This document shows, piece after piece, positions 15,353 to 23,544 of a DNA stretch of 34,711 nucleotides. The position numbers were made by a program, and so were the translations under genes. The notes beneath the pieces are model-generated. The model did not search any database. It worked only from the letters and a program-made list of their open reading frames with translations, and was not told where the DNA came from. Within the stretch, counting starts at the first letter, position 1; each line of letters starts with the position of its first letter. Source of the DNA: an uncultured Bacteroidales bacterium (GTDB lineage: Bacteria; Bacteroidota; Bacteroidia; Bacteroidales; Bacteroidaceae); the NCBI GenBank assembly GCA_945836755.1, contig CAMAMB010000018.1:1-34711 (forward strand), given 5' to 3'.

Positions 15353-15383
15353 CAAAGGTACGGCCTTTTCCATACCCTCCAAA
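15353..15383 (-). promoter_or_regulatory. Bacteroidetes promoter of the small lipoprotein
   Basis: Minus strand: TTTG (15383-15380), exactly 19 bp, then TACCTTTG (15360-15353). A perfect consensus match, about 55 bp upstream of the start codon. Confidence 0.8.
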
Positions 15384-15614
15384 TTTTTGTCAGTCTTTTT
15401 TAGAAGAAAAGGCCATCTATTTAATAGTAATTACACTTACGCTATCAGAGTGTCAAGTATATATAGCAAATCTGCGTTACCTGCGTGAGCCGGTTCGTCG
15501 TCTTCATGTCCTTGCCCGGTGGTGGGTGGAGGGTGTGTGTGGCTTTGACCGGGCAGAGGGCGGAGGCCGGATGGCGGGACACGCGTTTTGACCGACGGGC
15601 TGTGCTTGTCAGAT

Positions 15615-15656
15615 GGCTGAGCGTGTCCGCGGGGAGGCTGAGCGTGTCCGCTGGGT
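15615..15656. repeat. 21-bp tandem duplication
   Basis: GGCTGAGCGTGTCCGC followed by five bases occurs twice, at 15615 and 15636. It shares only its period, not its sequence, with the other arrays. Confidence 0.7.
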
Positions 15657-15676
15657 AGCGCTGTGTCCAGCCGGTG

Positions 15677-16105
15677 TCAGTGTGCGCCGTTGCTGAGTGT
15701 GAGGCGGCGGCTCGTGTCGGGCAGTTCGTCGAGGTGGATGTGGAGGGTGTCTTCCGGCAGATAGGTGTCGACGATGTCCGGCCACTCTATGAGGCAGAGG
15801 TGTCCGGAGTAGAAGTAGTCTTCGACACCGATGTCGAGGGCTTCCTCAGGACGGTTGAGGCGATAGAAGTCGAAGTGGTACAGGGGCTGGTTGAGCTCGT
15901 CTGACCAATACTCGTTGACGATACTGAAGGTGGGTGAGTTGACCACGTCGGCCACTTTGAGGGCTTCGCAGATAGCTTTGATGAGGGTGGTCTTGCCCAC
16001 GCCCATCTTGCCGTGGAAGGCGAGGACGGTGGCGTCGCCGGCAGCCCGTAGCAGTTGGCGGGCCGCTTGTGGCAAATGGGCGTGGGTGGGAATGAGTATC
16101 TCCAT
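15677..16105 (-). CDS. tsaE: tRNA threonylcarbamoyladenosine biosynthesis ATPase TsaE
   Basis: The 142-residue P-loop protein helps TsaB/TsaD form the universal t6A37 modification of ANN-decoding tRNAs. It has Walker A GKMGVGKTT (32-40), SPTFSIVNEY, HFDFYRL and CLIEWPD, all family signatures. Length is normal for the single-domain protein. It lies 50 bp after recA on the same strand, so co-transcription is possible. Confidence 0.95.
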   Translation of the reverse strand: MEILIPTHAHLPQAARQLLRAAGDATVLAFHGKMGVGKTTLIKAICEALKVADVVNSPTFSIVNEYWSDELNQPLYHFDFYRLNRPEEALDIGVEDYFYSGHLCLIEWPDIVDTYLPEDTLHIHLDELPDTSRRLTLSNGAH

Positions 16106-16155
16106 GATGGGTTGGGAGGAATGGCTGCAGATGGTGGCGAAGGCGGTGGCCCGTC

Positions 16156-17184
16156 TTAAAGTTCTTCGTTCTGCTGCTTGAGAGCTTCGGCGATTTTTGC
16201 CTCTATCTCTTCGGAGAGTTCGGGGTTGTCTTTGATGATTTTCTTGACGGCGTCACGTCCCTGTCCGAGGCGTGTCTCTCCGTAGCTGAACCATGAGCCG
16301 CTCTTCTTGATGATGCCGAGGTCTACGCCGAGGTCTACTATTTCGCCGGTGCGTGAGATGCCTTCGCCGAAGGTGATTTCAAATTCGGCTTTGCGGAAGG
16401 GTGGGGCGACCTTGTTCTTGACCACCTTGACGCGCACCTGGTTGCCGATGGGTGTGTCGCCGTCTTTTAAGGTAGTGACGCGGCGAATGTCGAGGCGCAC
16501 GCTGGCGTAAAATTTGAGGGCGTTGCCGCCTGTAGTGGTTTCGGGGTTTCCGAACATGATGCCAATCTTCTCGCGCAGCTGGTTGATGAAGATGCAGGTG
16601 GTGTTGGTCTTGCTGATGCTGGAGGTGAGCTTGCGGAGAGCCTGGCTCATGAGGCGTGCCTGGAGGCCTACCTTGTTGTCGCCCATGTCTCCCTCTATCT
16701 CTGCCTTGGGGGTAAGGGCGGCTACGGAGTCGACGACGAGGATGTCAATGGCAGAGGAGCGGATGAGCTGGTCGGCTATCTCGAGTGCCTGTTCTCCGTT
16801 GTCGGGCTGCGAGATGAGCAGTTCGTCGACGTTGACTCCGAGTTTGGCTGCGTAGAAGCGGTCGAAGGCGTGTTCGGCATCGATGAAGGCGGCTATGCCC
16901 CCGTTCTTCTGTGCTTCGGCGATGGCGTGGATGGCCAGGGTGGTCTTGCCGGACGATTCGGGCCCGTAGATTTCGATGATGCGGCCTTTAGGGTAGCCGC
17001 CTACGCCGAGGGCAGCGTTGAGGGCGAGGCTTCCCGTGGGGATTACTTCGACGTTTTCGATTTTCTCGTCGCCAAGCTTCATGATAGACCCCTTGCCGAA
17101 GTCTTTCTCTATCTTGGCCATGGCTGCCTGCAAGGCTTTGAGGCGGTCGGCGGCAGCGCTGTTATTTTCTTCTGATTTTGCCAT
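16156..17184 (-). CDS. recA: Recombinase RecA
   Basis: The 342-residue RecA forms ATP-dependent filaments on single-stranded DNA for strand exchange and SOS signalling. Walker A is GPESSGKT (74-81); also visible are [11 protein letters not shown] (Walker B), the L1 region around [17 protein letters not shown] and the L2 segment [18 protein letters not shown]. It has a short C-terminus, typical of Bacteroidetes. No LexA-type operator is recognisable upstream. It follows bcp by 54 bp on the minus strand. Confidence 0.98.
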   Translation of the reverse strand: MAKSEENNSAAADRLKALQAAMAKIEKDFGKGSIMKLGDEKIENVEVIPTGSLALNAALGVGGYPKGRIIEIYGPESSGKTTLAIHAIAEAQKNGGIAAFIDAEHAFDRFYAAKLGVNVDELLISQPDNGEQALEIADQLIRSSAIDILVVDSVAALTPKAEIEGDMGDNKVGLQARLMSQALRKLTSSISKTNTTCIFINQLREKIGIMFGNPETTTGGNALKFYASVRLDIRRVTTLKDGDTPIGNQVRVKVVKNKVAPPFRKAEFEITFGEGISRTGEIVDLGVDLGIIKKSGSWFSYGETRLGQGRDAVKKIIKDNPELSEEIEAKIAEALKQQNEEL

Positions 17185-17238
17185 AGTCGGTGGTATGTGG
17201 GGTAGTGGTTGTGGCCCGGCAGGTAGGGCGGTGTGGCC

Positions 17239-17694
17239 TCAGAGGGCAAGCACCTGCTGGGCGTGTGTCTTTGTCTTGATCTCTTTGGGTGTGAAGATAT
17301 GGGCGATGCGTCCCTCCTCGTCTATGAGGAAGGTGGTGCGAAAGGTGCCCATGTAGGTGCGGCCGTACATCTTCTTTTCTCCCCACACGCCGTAGGCTTC
17401 GACCCAGGCTTTGTCGGTGTCGGCGATGAGGTGGAAGGGGAGGCCTTGCTTGGTGATGAAGTTCTGGTGGGAGCGTTCGCTGTCTATGCTGACGCCGATC
17501 ACTTCGTATCCGGCCTGGCGCAGCTCGTCGTAGTGGTCGCGCAGGCTGCAGGCTTCGGCTGTGCAGCCGGAGGTGCTGTCTTTGGGATAGAAATAGAGTA
17601 CTACCTTTCGGCCGCGATAGTCGCTGAGGCGTATTTCTTGGCCGTGTTCGTTGCGACCACAAAGGTCGGGTGCCATGTCGCCGATGTGTAACAT
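17239..17694 (-). CDS. bcp: Thioredoxin-dependent thiol peroxidase (Bcp)
   Basis: This 151-residue peroxiredoxin of the BCP/PrxQ type reduces peroxides using thioredoxin. The peroxidatic Cys44 lies in FYPKDSTSGCTAEACSLRD (35-53), with resolving Cys49 five residues on, the atypical 2-Cys arrangement. I chose the ATG at 17694 (MLHIGDMAPD), which matches the usual N-terminus; the frame continues upstream to 17781 with poor sequence. It is followed by recA. Confidence 0.93.
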   Translation of the reverse strand: MLHIGDMAPDLCGRNEHGQEIRLSDYRGRKVVLYFYPKDSTSGCTAEACSLRDHYDELRQAGYEVIGVSIDSERSHQNFITKQGLPFHLIADTDKAWVEAYGVWGEKKMYGRTYMGTFRTTFLIDEEGRIAHIFTPKEIKTKTHAQQVLAL

Positions 17695-17777
17695 AGTGTA
17701 GGGATAGGGGGAGGATGTGTGGGGGTGATAGTCAGGTTGGAGGGCGACCGTCGGTGGGGCGGTCAGAAGGCTGTGGG

Positions 17778-18023
17778 TCATTCGAGGCCGCCTTCTTGAA
17801 GTGCCCGCTGCACTTTGAAGAGCAGGTAGACCTGGGGAGAGTATGTGGGGTTCTCCCTGAGAGTGTCGGCTATCTCGAAGTACAGCGTGAGGGTATGGCG
17901 CAGGTCGGCCATGTAGGTGGCTTGGTCAAGGTGCAGGTCGTCGGGCAGTTTGTCCCACCGCTCTCTGAACCAGGCCTTGACCTGTTCCACTTCTTCGAGA
18001 GAGTAGAGCTTTTTATATTCCAT
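17778..18023 (-). CDS. Small DUF6965-like protein
   Basis: The 81-residue soluble protein contains LPDDLHLDQATYMADLRHTL and NPTYSPQVYLLFKVQRALQE, which resemble the short DUF6965 family (LP..L.LD.A.Y..D...., NPTY...L..L..I...L). The function is unknown. It may be transcribed separately, because a -7 element sits only a few bases upstream of its start. The bcp gene follows 83 bp later. Confidence 0.7.
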   Translation of the reverse strand: MEYKKLYSLEEVEQVKAWFRERWDKLPDDLHLDQATYMADLRHTLTLYFEIADTLRENPTYSPQVYLLFKVQRALQEGGLE

Positions 18024-18030
18024 GGTGTGG

Positions 18031-18038
18031 CAAAGTTA
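18031..18038 (-). promoter_or_regulatory. -7 element just upstream of the DUF6965-like gene
   Basis: The minus strand reads TAACTTTG (TAnnTTTG), ending 8 bp before the ATG at 18023. If used, the mRNA would be leaderless or nearly so. No clear -33 box at 19 bp. Confidence 0.45.
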
Positions 18039-18080
18039 CAAAAACCTGTTGAGAGGGCTTGGCCTGCGCTTTCTGTTTTT

Positions 18081-18131
18081 GAGCGCCCCGGCGAAGGTGC
18101 GGCGCCGAAGGTGCGGCGGGAGCGGGCGCTC
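18081..18131 (-). terminator. Hairpin after the SRPBCC gene
   Basis: GAGCGCCC (18081-18088) pairs with GGGCGCTC (18124-18131). The loop contains a GCGAAGGTGCGG-like direct duplication. It lies just past the stop of the SRPBCC gene, with no U-tract in that direction. Confidence 0.4.
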
Positions 18132-18139
18132 TTTGGCCC

Positions 18140-18610
18140 TTAGCGCAGGGCGGTGAGCATCTGTGCCAGGCCGTCGGCCGCTTGCTGCAAGGGCTTGGCC
18201 ACCATGCCTTTCATGAAGAAGTTGACTTCGGCGCCTACGGTCACCCGCAGCTTGGCCTCGTATGTGGTGTGGGGCAGCAGTTGTATCCACAGGTAGAGCT
18301 GGACGGGCGCCCCTTCTGAGGCAAACTTGATGCACTTGGGTTCTTCGCGCTCCACGATGCGCAGGGTAATCTGTCCGAGGGGAGAGCTGATGTGGAGGGC
18401 GTCCTGCTCGAAGGTCATCTGCTCGGCCACCTGCTGCAGTTGGTTGAGCTTGTCCTCGGGCACTTGTGCGGCCAGCTGTTCCTTCACTGCGGGGTCGGTG
18501 AGACGTTCACGCAGCCCTTCGAGGTTGCGCAGGTCAGAGAGGCGGGCGTAAGCCTCTGCCTGTGGGAGAGATACTATCTTGACTTCGCTTTCAAATTTCG
18601 AGAGTGACAT
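18140..18610 (-). CDS. SRPBCC (START-like) family protein
   Basis: The 156-residue protein begins MSLSKFESEVKIVSLPQAEA and has the pattern of Bacteroidetes SRPBCC proteins: N-terminal strand, YARLSDLRNLEGLRERL helix, then strands DALHISSPLGQITLRIVERE and VQLYLWIQLLP, and a long C-terminal helix (AKPLQQAADGLAQMLTAL). Such helix-grip folds bind hydrophobic ligands; no ligand can be named. It is 35 bp after the sulfatase gene and probably co-transcribed with it. Confidence 0.75.
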   Translation of the reverse strand: MSLSKFESEVKIVSLPQAEAYARLSDLRNLEGLRERLTDPAVKEQLAAQVPEDKLNQLQQVAEQMTFEQDALHISSPLGQITLRIVEREEPKCIKFASEGAPVQLYLWIQLLPHTTYEAKLRVTVGAEVNFFMKGMVAKPLQQAADGLAQMLTALR

Positions 18611-18645
18611 GTGTGGTATGGGAAAAGGTGAATAGATGGTTGCGT

Positions 18646-20151
18646 TTATCGGGTGAGGGTCTCCATGATCCGCCTAAGGCGTTGGAGCACATGGGGCTTG
18701 CTGCCGGCCATGTTGTGGCGCTCCTGGGCGTCGTGCTTCAAGTCATAGAGTTGTGGCTCGGGGCTATATCCTGTCTCGATGCGTGGTCCCCAGGTGATGA
18801 GGGGGCCTCCCTTGCTGGGCGGGATGTACTTGTAGCGCTGTGTAGTCAGGGAGAGGGAGCGGTTGGAGGCCATGCTGACGGCATAGTCGCGTGGTTTGGC
18901 CGACCGTCCGAGCCATGTGGCGAGGCTGTTGCGGCTGTCGGGCGCTTCGTTTTCCTCGGTGCTTACTCCGACAAGGGCTGCGAGGGTGGCCGCCAGGTCA
19001 ATGTGTGAGCAGAGGGTGTCTTGGCGCTTGCCCTTGGTGACGGCTTCGGGCCAGTAGACGATGCAGGGCACTCGGCTGCCGGCTTCAAAGGCGCTGTACT
19101 TGCCTCCGCGCCATGGGCCGCCGGGTTGGTGGTCGCCGGCTAAAGGGATGGCCTCGTCGGCGTAGCCGTCGTCGAGCACCGGTCCGTTGTCGCTGGTCAG
19201 TATCAGCAGGGTGTTGCGGTCAAGCCCCTCCTGCCGCAGGTAGCTGACGAGCTGCCTCACTGCATCGTCAAACTGCATGATGGCTTCGCCGCGCAGCCCC
19301 ATCACACTCTTGCCGCGGTAGCGTTCGTGGGGCATACGGGGCACGTGCACATCGTTGGTGCAGAGGTAGAGGAAGTAGGGCTCGGCCTTATGGCGGGCTA
19401 TGAAGCGGATGGCGTGGGCCATGATGGAGTCGGAGATGTCCTCGTCGCGCCAGAGGGCCTTCCCTCCGCCCTTCATGTAGCCTATGCGCGAGATGCCATT
19501 GACAATGCTCTGGTCGTGGCCGTGCGAGGGCTTTAGCTTGGTCAGCAGTTGCGGGTGTGTCTTCCCCGTGGGCTCGCCTTCGAAGTTGCTGCGGTAGCTC
19601 ACGCTGATGGGGGCTGCGGGATCATGGTTGACCACCCGGCCGTTTTCCACATAGACACAAGGCACTCTGTCGGCGGTGGCTGCCATGAGGTAGTGGTAGT
19701 CGAAGCCCAGGTCCTGGGGCGACTGGTCAAGCTGACCGTTCCAGTCTTGCCGGCCGGTGGCGGAGCCCAGCCCCAGGTGCCACTTGCCGATGGCGGCGGT
19801 GGCGTAGCCGGCCCTCTTGAGCAGGTCGGCCACTGTGGTCTGCGTGGGCGTGATGATCATGCCGGCATTGCCCGCTGCCACGTCGGTGCCGCTCTTGCGG
19901 AACGGGTAGCACCCTGTGAGCAGGGCATAGCGCGAGGGGGTGGAGGTCGAGGCACAGGCGTGCATGTTCGTCATGCGTACTCCCCGGGCGGCGAGGCTGT
20001 CTACCGTGGGTGTGCTGACCCTCTGCGCCCCGTAGCAGGAGAGGTCGCCGTAACCCAGGTCGTCGGCCACAATCACGATGATGTTGGGCCGTTGTTGGGC
20101 CGAGGCCAGCAGGGCTGTCATGGCGGAGAGAGAGAGTATTGATTTCTTCAC
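18646..20151 (-). CDS. Secreted sulfatase (Ser-type formylglycine motif)
   Basis: This 501-residue family S1-type sulfatase hydrolyses sulfate esters, probably on host or dietary glycans. It has a signal peptide (MKKSILSLSAMTALLASAQQ), the metal-binding VADDLGYGD (28-36), the maturation motif S70-T-P-S-R (70-74) and GKWHLGL. The residue to be converted to formylglycine is Ser, not Cys, so it depends on an anaerobic radical-SAM maturase (anSME), not seen in this window. ILTSDNGPVLDDG and GGPWRGGKYSAFEAGSRVP are typical of the family. The substrate cannot be told from sequence alone. Divergent from pyrE. Confidence 0.92.
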   Translation of the reverse strand: MKKSILSLSAMTALLASAQQRPNIIVIVADDLGYGDLSCYGAQRVSTPTVDSLAARGVRMTNMHACASTSTPSRYALLTGCYPFRKSGTDVAAGNAGMIITPTQTTVADLLKRAGYATAAIGKWHLGLGSATGRQDWNGQLDQSPQDLGFDYHYLMAATADRVPCVYVENGRVVNHDPAAPISVSYRSNFEGEPTGKTHPQLLTKLKPSHGHDQSIVNGISRIGYMKGGGKALWRDEDISDSIMAHAIRFIARHKAEPYFLYLCTNDVHVPRMPHERYRGKSVMGLRGEAIMQFDDAVRQLVSYLRQEGLDRNTLLILTSDNGPVLDDGYADEAIPLAGDHQPGGPWRGGKYSAFEAGSRVPCIVYWPEAVTKGKRQDTLCSHIDLAATLAALVGVSTEENEAPDSRNSLATWLGRSAKPRDYAVSMASNRSLSLTTQRYKYIPPSKGGPLITWGPRIETGYSPEPQLYDLKHDAQERHNMAGSKPHVLQRLRRIMETLTR

Positions 20152-20327
20152 AGGCTGAGTATGTGGCGGGAGATGGGGAGGGGCGTGGTGGCTCGATGGT
20201 CACGTGTGGCAGAAAGCAGAGTGGACGGGCGGCTGCGTCCGCCGCAGGCAGTGCTTCCTCGTGGGCGAGGCGGCGGTGCCGGGCCGTAGCCTCGCCTCGT
20301 GGCCTTGGTTGACCCCCTTTTTCGGTT

Positions 20328-20335
20328 CAAAAATA
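20328..20335 (-). promoter_or_regulatory. Possible -7 element for the sulfatase gene
   Basis: The minus strand reads TATTTTTG, a TAnnTTTG match, but about 175 bp upstream of the start codon and without a -33 TTTG at 19 bp. Weak. Confidence 0.3.
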
Positions 20336-20377
20336 CAAATTCTATGCCACACGGCCTTATCGCTTGGTAGAAAAACG

Positions 20378-20385
20378 TACCTTTG
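20378..20385 (+). promoter_or_regulatory. -7 element upstream of pyrE
   Basis: TACCTTTG, a perfect TAnnTTTG match, 41 bp before the start. No TTTG at the ideal -33 spacing. Confidence 0.5.
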
Positions 20386-20426
20386 CTATCGCCTCCCGTG
20401 AGGAGTAACCCTATTTTACATTGTAC

Positions 20427-21065
20427 ATGCCTATGAGTAACTTACAAAAAATCTTTGCCGAGAAACTCCTGAATGTCAAGGCCATCAAGTTGCAGCCCGA
20501 GCAGCCCTTCACCTGGGCCAGTGGCTGGAAGTCGCCTTTCTATTGTGACAATCGCAAGACCCTCGCCTTTCCTGCGCTGCGCAGCTTCGTCAAGCTGGAG
20601 CTGAGCCGCATTGTGGCTGAGAAGTATCCGGAGGCCGAGGCCGTGGCCGGCGTGGCCACGGGGGCCATTGCCCAGGGGGCATTAGTGGCCGATGCGCTGT
20701 CCTTGCCCTTTGCCTACGTGCGTTCCAAACCCAAAGACCACGGCATGGCCAATCTCATTGAGGGCGACCTGCAGCCGGGCATGAAGGTGGTGGTCATCGA
20801 AGACCTCATCTCTACGGGCGGCAGCAGCCTGAAGGCTGTCGAGGCCCTGCGGGCGCATGGCTGTGAAGTGGTAGGCATGGTGGCCAGCTACACCTATGGT
20901 TTCCCCGTGGCCGAAGAGGCTTTTGCCAAAGCCGGGGTCGAACTCACCACGCTGACCGACTATGAGGCCGTTGTCGAGACCGCCTTGCAGACGGGCTATA
21001 TAGAGACCAAACACGTCGACCTGCTCCATCAGTGGCGGGCCAACCCTGCCGAGTGGGGCCGTTAA
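20427..21065 (+). CDS. pyrE: Orotate phosphoribosyltransferase
   Basis: The 212-residue enzyme joins orotate and PRPP to give OMP in pyrimidine synthesis. The PRPP-binding motif is VVVIEDLISTGGSSLKAVEAL, with acidic pair E-D followed by STGGS; also FTWASGWKSPFYCDNRKT near the N-terminus and the flexible-loop segment YVRSKPKDHG with catalytic Lys. ATG 20427 is used; 20433 is equally likely and better matches usual homologues (MSNLQK). A hairpin follows the stop. Confidence 0.96.
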   Translation: MPMSNLQKIFAEKLLNVKAIKLQPEQPFTWASGWKSPFYCDNRKTLAFPALRSFVKLELSRIVAEKYPEAEAVAGVATGAIAQGALVADALSLPFAYVRSKPKDHGMANLIEGDLQPGMKVVVIEDLISTGGSSLKAVEALRAHGCEVVGMVASYTYGFPVAEEAFAKAGVELTTLTDYEAVVETALQTGYIETKHVDLLHQWRANPAEWGR

Positions 21066-21088
21066 GCCGTTGACGTATGTATAGATAG

Positions 21089-21119
21089 CTCCCGCCTTGT
21101 GCTACGGCCATGGCGGGAG
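21089..21119 (+). terminator. Terminator-like hairpin after pyrE
   Basis: CTCCCGCC (21089-21096) pairs with GGCGGGAG (21112-21119), 15-nt loop, 24 bp past the pyrE stop. No U-tract. Confidence 0.5.
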
Positions 21120-21158
21120 TCTCACATGATAGAATTTCTCATTCCTTCACACCTTTCC

Positions 21159-22568
21159 ATGAAACGTTTCTCCCTCTTTCTGTGCTGGCTCACCGTGTCC
21201 CTCGCGGCCTTGGCCGAGGGCCGTGCCAAGTATGTGTTCTACTTCATCGGCGACGGCATGGGCGTCAATCAAGTCAATGTGACCCAGACTTACCTGGCCG
21301 CATTGGAGGGCCGCATAGGCATCAAGCCCCTCTGTTTCACCACCTTCCCGCAGGTGGCCCTGGTTACTACTTACTCTGCCACCAATGGGGTGACCGACTC
21401 CGCAGCCGGTGGCACGGCCTTGGCCACGGGCCACAAGACCCGCAATGGGGCGCTCGGTGTCGAGGCCGACGGTCAGACGCCGGTGAGCAGCCTGGCCTAC
21501 ATGGCGCGGGCCGCAGGGGCCGCCGTGGGCATTGCCACCTCCGTCAGTGTCGACCATGCCACCCCTGCCGCCTTCTACGCCCACCAGGGGCAGCGTGGCT
21601 CTTACTATACCATCGGGCAGGACCTCATCAAGGCCGGCTTCGACTTCTACGCCGGCAGCGACTTCCTCCAACCGCAGAAGAAGGATGCCGCCGACGCCTC
21701 GCTCTACCGACAGGCCGAGGAGGCCGGCTTCACCCTGGCCCGGGGCTACAAGGACTATCTCAAGAAGAGCAAAAAGGCTGAGCGCCTTATTCTACTGCCC
21801 ACCGAGGCCACGCTCAAACGCTCGGCCAACTCGCTGCCTTATGCCATCGACCGTCTTGACGGCGACATGTCGCTCGAAGAGATTACCCGCGCTGCCGTCC
21901 ACTTCCTCTCCAAGCAGTCCAAGGACGGCTTCTTCCTCATGGTAGAGGGAGGGAAGATAGACTGGGCCTGCCACAGCAACGACGTGGCCACCGTCATTCA
22001 CGAGGTGATCGACATGGACAAGGCCATCCGCGTGGCTTTCGAGTTTATGGCACAACACCCCGACGAGACCCTCATCGTGGTGACCGCCGACCACGAGACG
22101 GGCGGCATTGTCATGGGCCGTGGCCCGTATGAGCTGCACACCGACCTGCTTCGCTACCAGCGCCTGAGCGTCGAGGCCTATGCTGCCCATCTGAAGGAGC
22201 TGCACGCCAGCCTCGGCGAGGGGCTTACCTGGGACGTGGTGAAGAAGGACCTCACCGACCACTGGGGGCTCATGGGCCCCGTGGCTGTCAGCGACCGTCA
22301 GGAAGCGCGCCTCAAGCAGGCCTACGAGGCGCTGGTGAAGGGAGCTTCTGCTGACAAGAAGTCGCTCTACGCCAGCGTCAACGGCCTTGCCGACGAGGCC
22401 CGTGCCATTCTGGCGGAGTGCGCCCTCATAGGGTGGCAGAGCGGTGGCCACTCCAACGGCTACGTGCCGGCCTTTGCCACCGGCGTTGGCGCCTCGCTCA
22501 TACACGGGCAGATGGACAATGTAGAACTGCCTCTGCGCATAGCCGAGGCTGCCGGCTATCGGCCCTGA
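21159..22568 (+). CDS. Alkaline phosphatase, secreted
   Basis: The 469-residue phosphomonoesterase of the PhoA superfamily has a signal peptide (MKRFSLFLCWLTVSLAALAE). The metal ligand Asp32 lies in YFIGDGMGVNQ, the phosphorylated nucleophile Ser81 in TDSAAGGTALATGHKT, and further metal-binding motifs are VEGGKIDWACHSND, VVTADHETGG and a C-terminal SGGHSNG. Start chosen at the signal peptide; the frame reaches upstream to 21099 through the pyrE hairpin. It acts in the periplasm to release inorganic phosphate. No Pho-box-like site is recognised. The next gene starts 10 bp later. Confidence 0.93.
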   Translation: MKRFSLFLCWLTVSLAALAEGRAKYVFYFIGDGMGVNQVNVTQTYLAALEGRIGIKPLCFTTFPQVALVTTYSATNGVTDSAAGGTALATGHKTRNGALGVEADGQTPVSSLAYMARAAGAAVGIATSVSVDHATPAAFYAHQGQRGSYYTIGQDLIKAGFDFYAGSDFLQPQKKDAADASLYRQAEEAGFTLARGYKDYLKKSKKAERLILLPTEATLKRSANSLPYAIDRLDGDMSLEEITRAAVHFLSKQSKDGFFLMVEGGKIDWACHSNDVATVIHEVIDMDKAIRVAFEFMAQHPDETLIVVTADHETGGIVMGRGPYELHTDLLRYQRLSVEAYAAHLKELHASLGEGLTWDVVKKDLTDHWGLMGPVAVSDRQEARLKQAYEALVKGASADKKSLYASVNGLADEARAILAECALIGWQSGGHSNGYVPAFATGVGASLIHGQMDNVELPLRIAEAAGYRP

Positions 22569-22578
22569 CCTTTGGCTT

Positions 22579-23229
22579 ATGACGTCACGCTGCCTGATCC
22601 TCCTGCTGTGCCTGCTCCCCTTCCCCGCCGCGACGCCGCCGCCGGTCGAGGGCTTCACGGCCTCGCCCATCCCCGACGCCGTGTGGCAGCGCATGCAGGG
22701 CAGAAGCTACCACCCGGGTTGCCCCGTGGGCCGCGACGAGTTGCGCTACCTGCGCCTGCTCCACTACAACCTCGAGGGTGAGGTCAAGAACGGCGAACTC
22801 GTCTGCCATAAAGAGCTGGCGGCCGACTTGCTTGCCATCTTCCGGCAGCTCTTCGAGGCGCGTTATCCCATCGAGCGCATGTTGCTTGTCGACGACTACG
22901 GGGCGGACGATGTGCGCTCCATGCAGGCCAACAACACCTCCTGCTTCAACCATCGCCGTATAGCCGGCACAAACCGTCTGTCGCTCCACAGCTACGGTTG
23001 CGCCGTCGACCTCAACCCTCTCTACAATCCCTGGGTCTCGGCCGACGGCAAGAAGGTGAGCCCCAAGCAGGGCAGGCCCTACGCCCGGCGCTCGCATCCT
23101 TCGCCCTACGTCATCAAGCAGGGCAACCTGGCCCTTCGCCTCTTCCGCCGCTATGGCTTCACGTGGGGCGGTAGTTGGCGCAGGGCTAAGGACTATCAGC
23201 ATTTTGAGAAGAAGCTATCACAGCCTTGA
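22579..23229 (+). CDS. M15-family D-Ala-D-Ala carboxypeptidase-like protein
   Basis: This 216-residue exported protein has a short hydrophobic leader (MTSRCLILLLCLLPFPAATP). The zinc motif is intact: SLHSYGCAVD (135-144; H137 and D144) and DYQHFE (205-210; H208), as in the M15 VanY/endolysin-like peptidases that cleave peptidoglycan stem peptides. NNTSCFNHRRIAGTNRLS before the motif is typical of the M15C subgroup. It lies 10 bp after the phosphatase stop, so the two are probably co-transcribed, and ends at a bidirectional terminator. Confidence 0.88.
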   Translation: MTSRCLILLLCLLPFPAATPPPVEGFTASPIPDAVWQRMQGRSYHPGCPVGRDELRYLRLLHYNLEGEVKNGELVCHKELAADLLAIFRQLFEARYPIERMLLVDDYGADDVRSMQANNTSCFNHRRIAGTNRLSLHSYGCAVDLNPLYNPWVSADGKKVSPKQGRPYARRSHPSPYVIKQGNLALRLFRRYGFTWGGSWRRAKDYQHFEKKLSQP

Positions 23230-23264
23230 CAGCCGGCATGCCGCGGCCGCAAGGCACATAAAAG

Positions 23265-23310
23265 AAAGCGCTGCAAGTGAGCTTTTACAACTCATTTACA
23301 GCGCTTTTTT
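23265..23310. terminator. Bidirectional terminator between M15 gene and tRNA-Pro
   Basis: AAAGCGCTG (23265-23273) pairs with CAGCGCTTT (23299-23307), continued by a second stem AAGTGAG/CTCATTT. T6 follows on the plus strand, and a T-rich stretch (TTTCTTTT) on the minus strand. Confidence 0.85.
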
Positions 23311-23317
23311 AAAGCAG

Positions 23318-23392
23318 TCGGGATGACTGGATTCGAACCAGCGACCACACGCCCCCCAGACGCGTACTCTAACCGGACTGAGCTACATCCCG
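23318..23392 (-). tRNA. tRNA-Pro(GGG)
   Basis: The minus strand folds into a complete cloverleaf: acceptor CGGGATG/CATCCCG, D arm GCTC/GAGT, anticodon stem CGCGT/GCGTG around loop CTGGGGG (anticodon GGG, decoding CCC/CCU), T arm GCTGG/CCAGT-type around TTCGAAT. The 75-nt gene has discriminator A and no encoded CCA. Confidence 0.92.
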
Positions 23393-23403
23393 AATTGCGA
23401 GTG

Positions 23404-23433
23404 CAAAGGTAATGCTTTATTTGATATTGGCAA
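23404..23433 (-). promoter_or_regulatory. Promoter of tRNA-Pro
   Basis: The minus strand has TTG (23433-23431), 19 bp, then TACCTTTG (23411-23404), 11 bp upstream of the tRNA 5' end. Confidence 0.65.
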
Positions 23434-23544
23434 GGGTTCGGGGACTATTTTTTTATGATTTCCCGATAAATCTTTCCGTGCGGTGCAACCTTCGGAGGCC
23501 GACGCCATGCTTCCGGGGCATCAACGCCATGCCTGGAGCTTTTT

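Larger units (their letters stand above)
15299..15676. other. Intergenic region with lipoprotein promoter and 21-bp duplication
   Basis: Apart from the minus-strand promoter (15353-15383) and a 21-bp tandem pair (15615-15656), I see nothing. Frames here have no protein-like features. Confidence 0.55.

Noticed and set aside
22585-23202. Long minus-strand frames opposite the M15 peptidase and alkaline phosphatase genes
   Set aside because: They are shadows produced by GC-rich codon bias; the plus-strand products have intact catalytic motifs.
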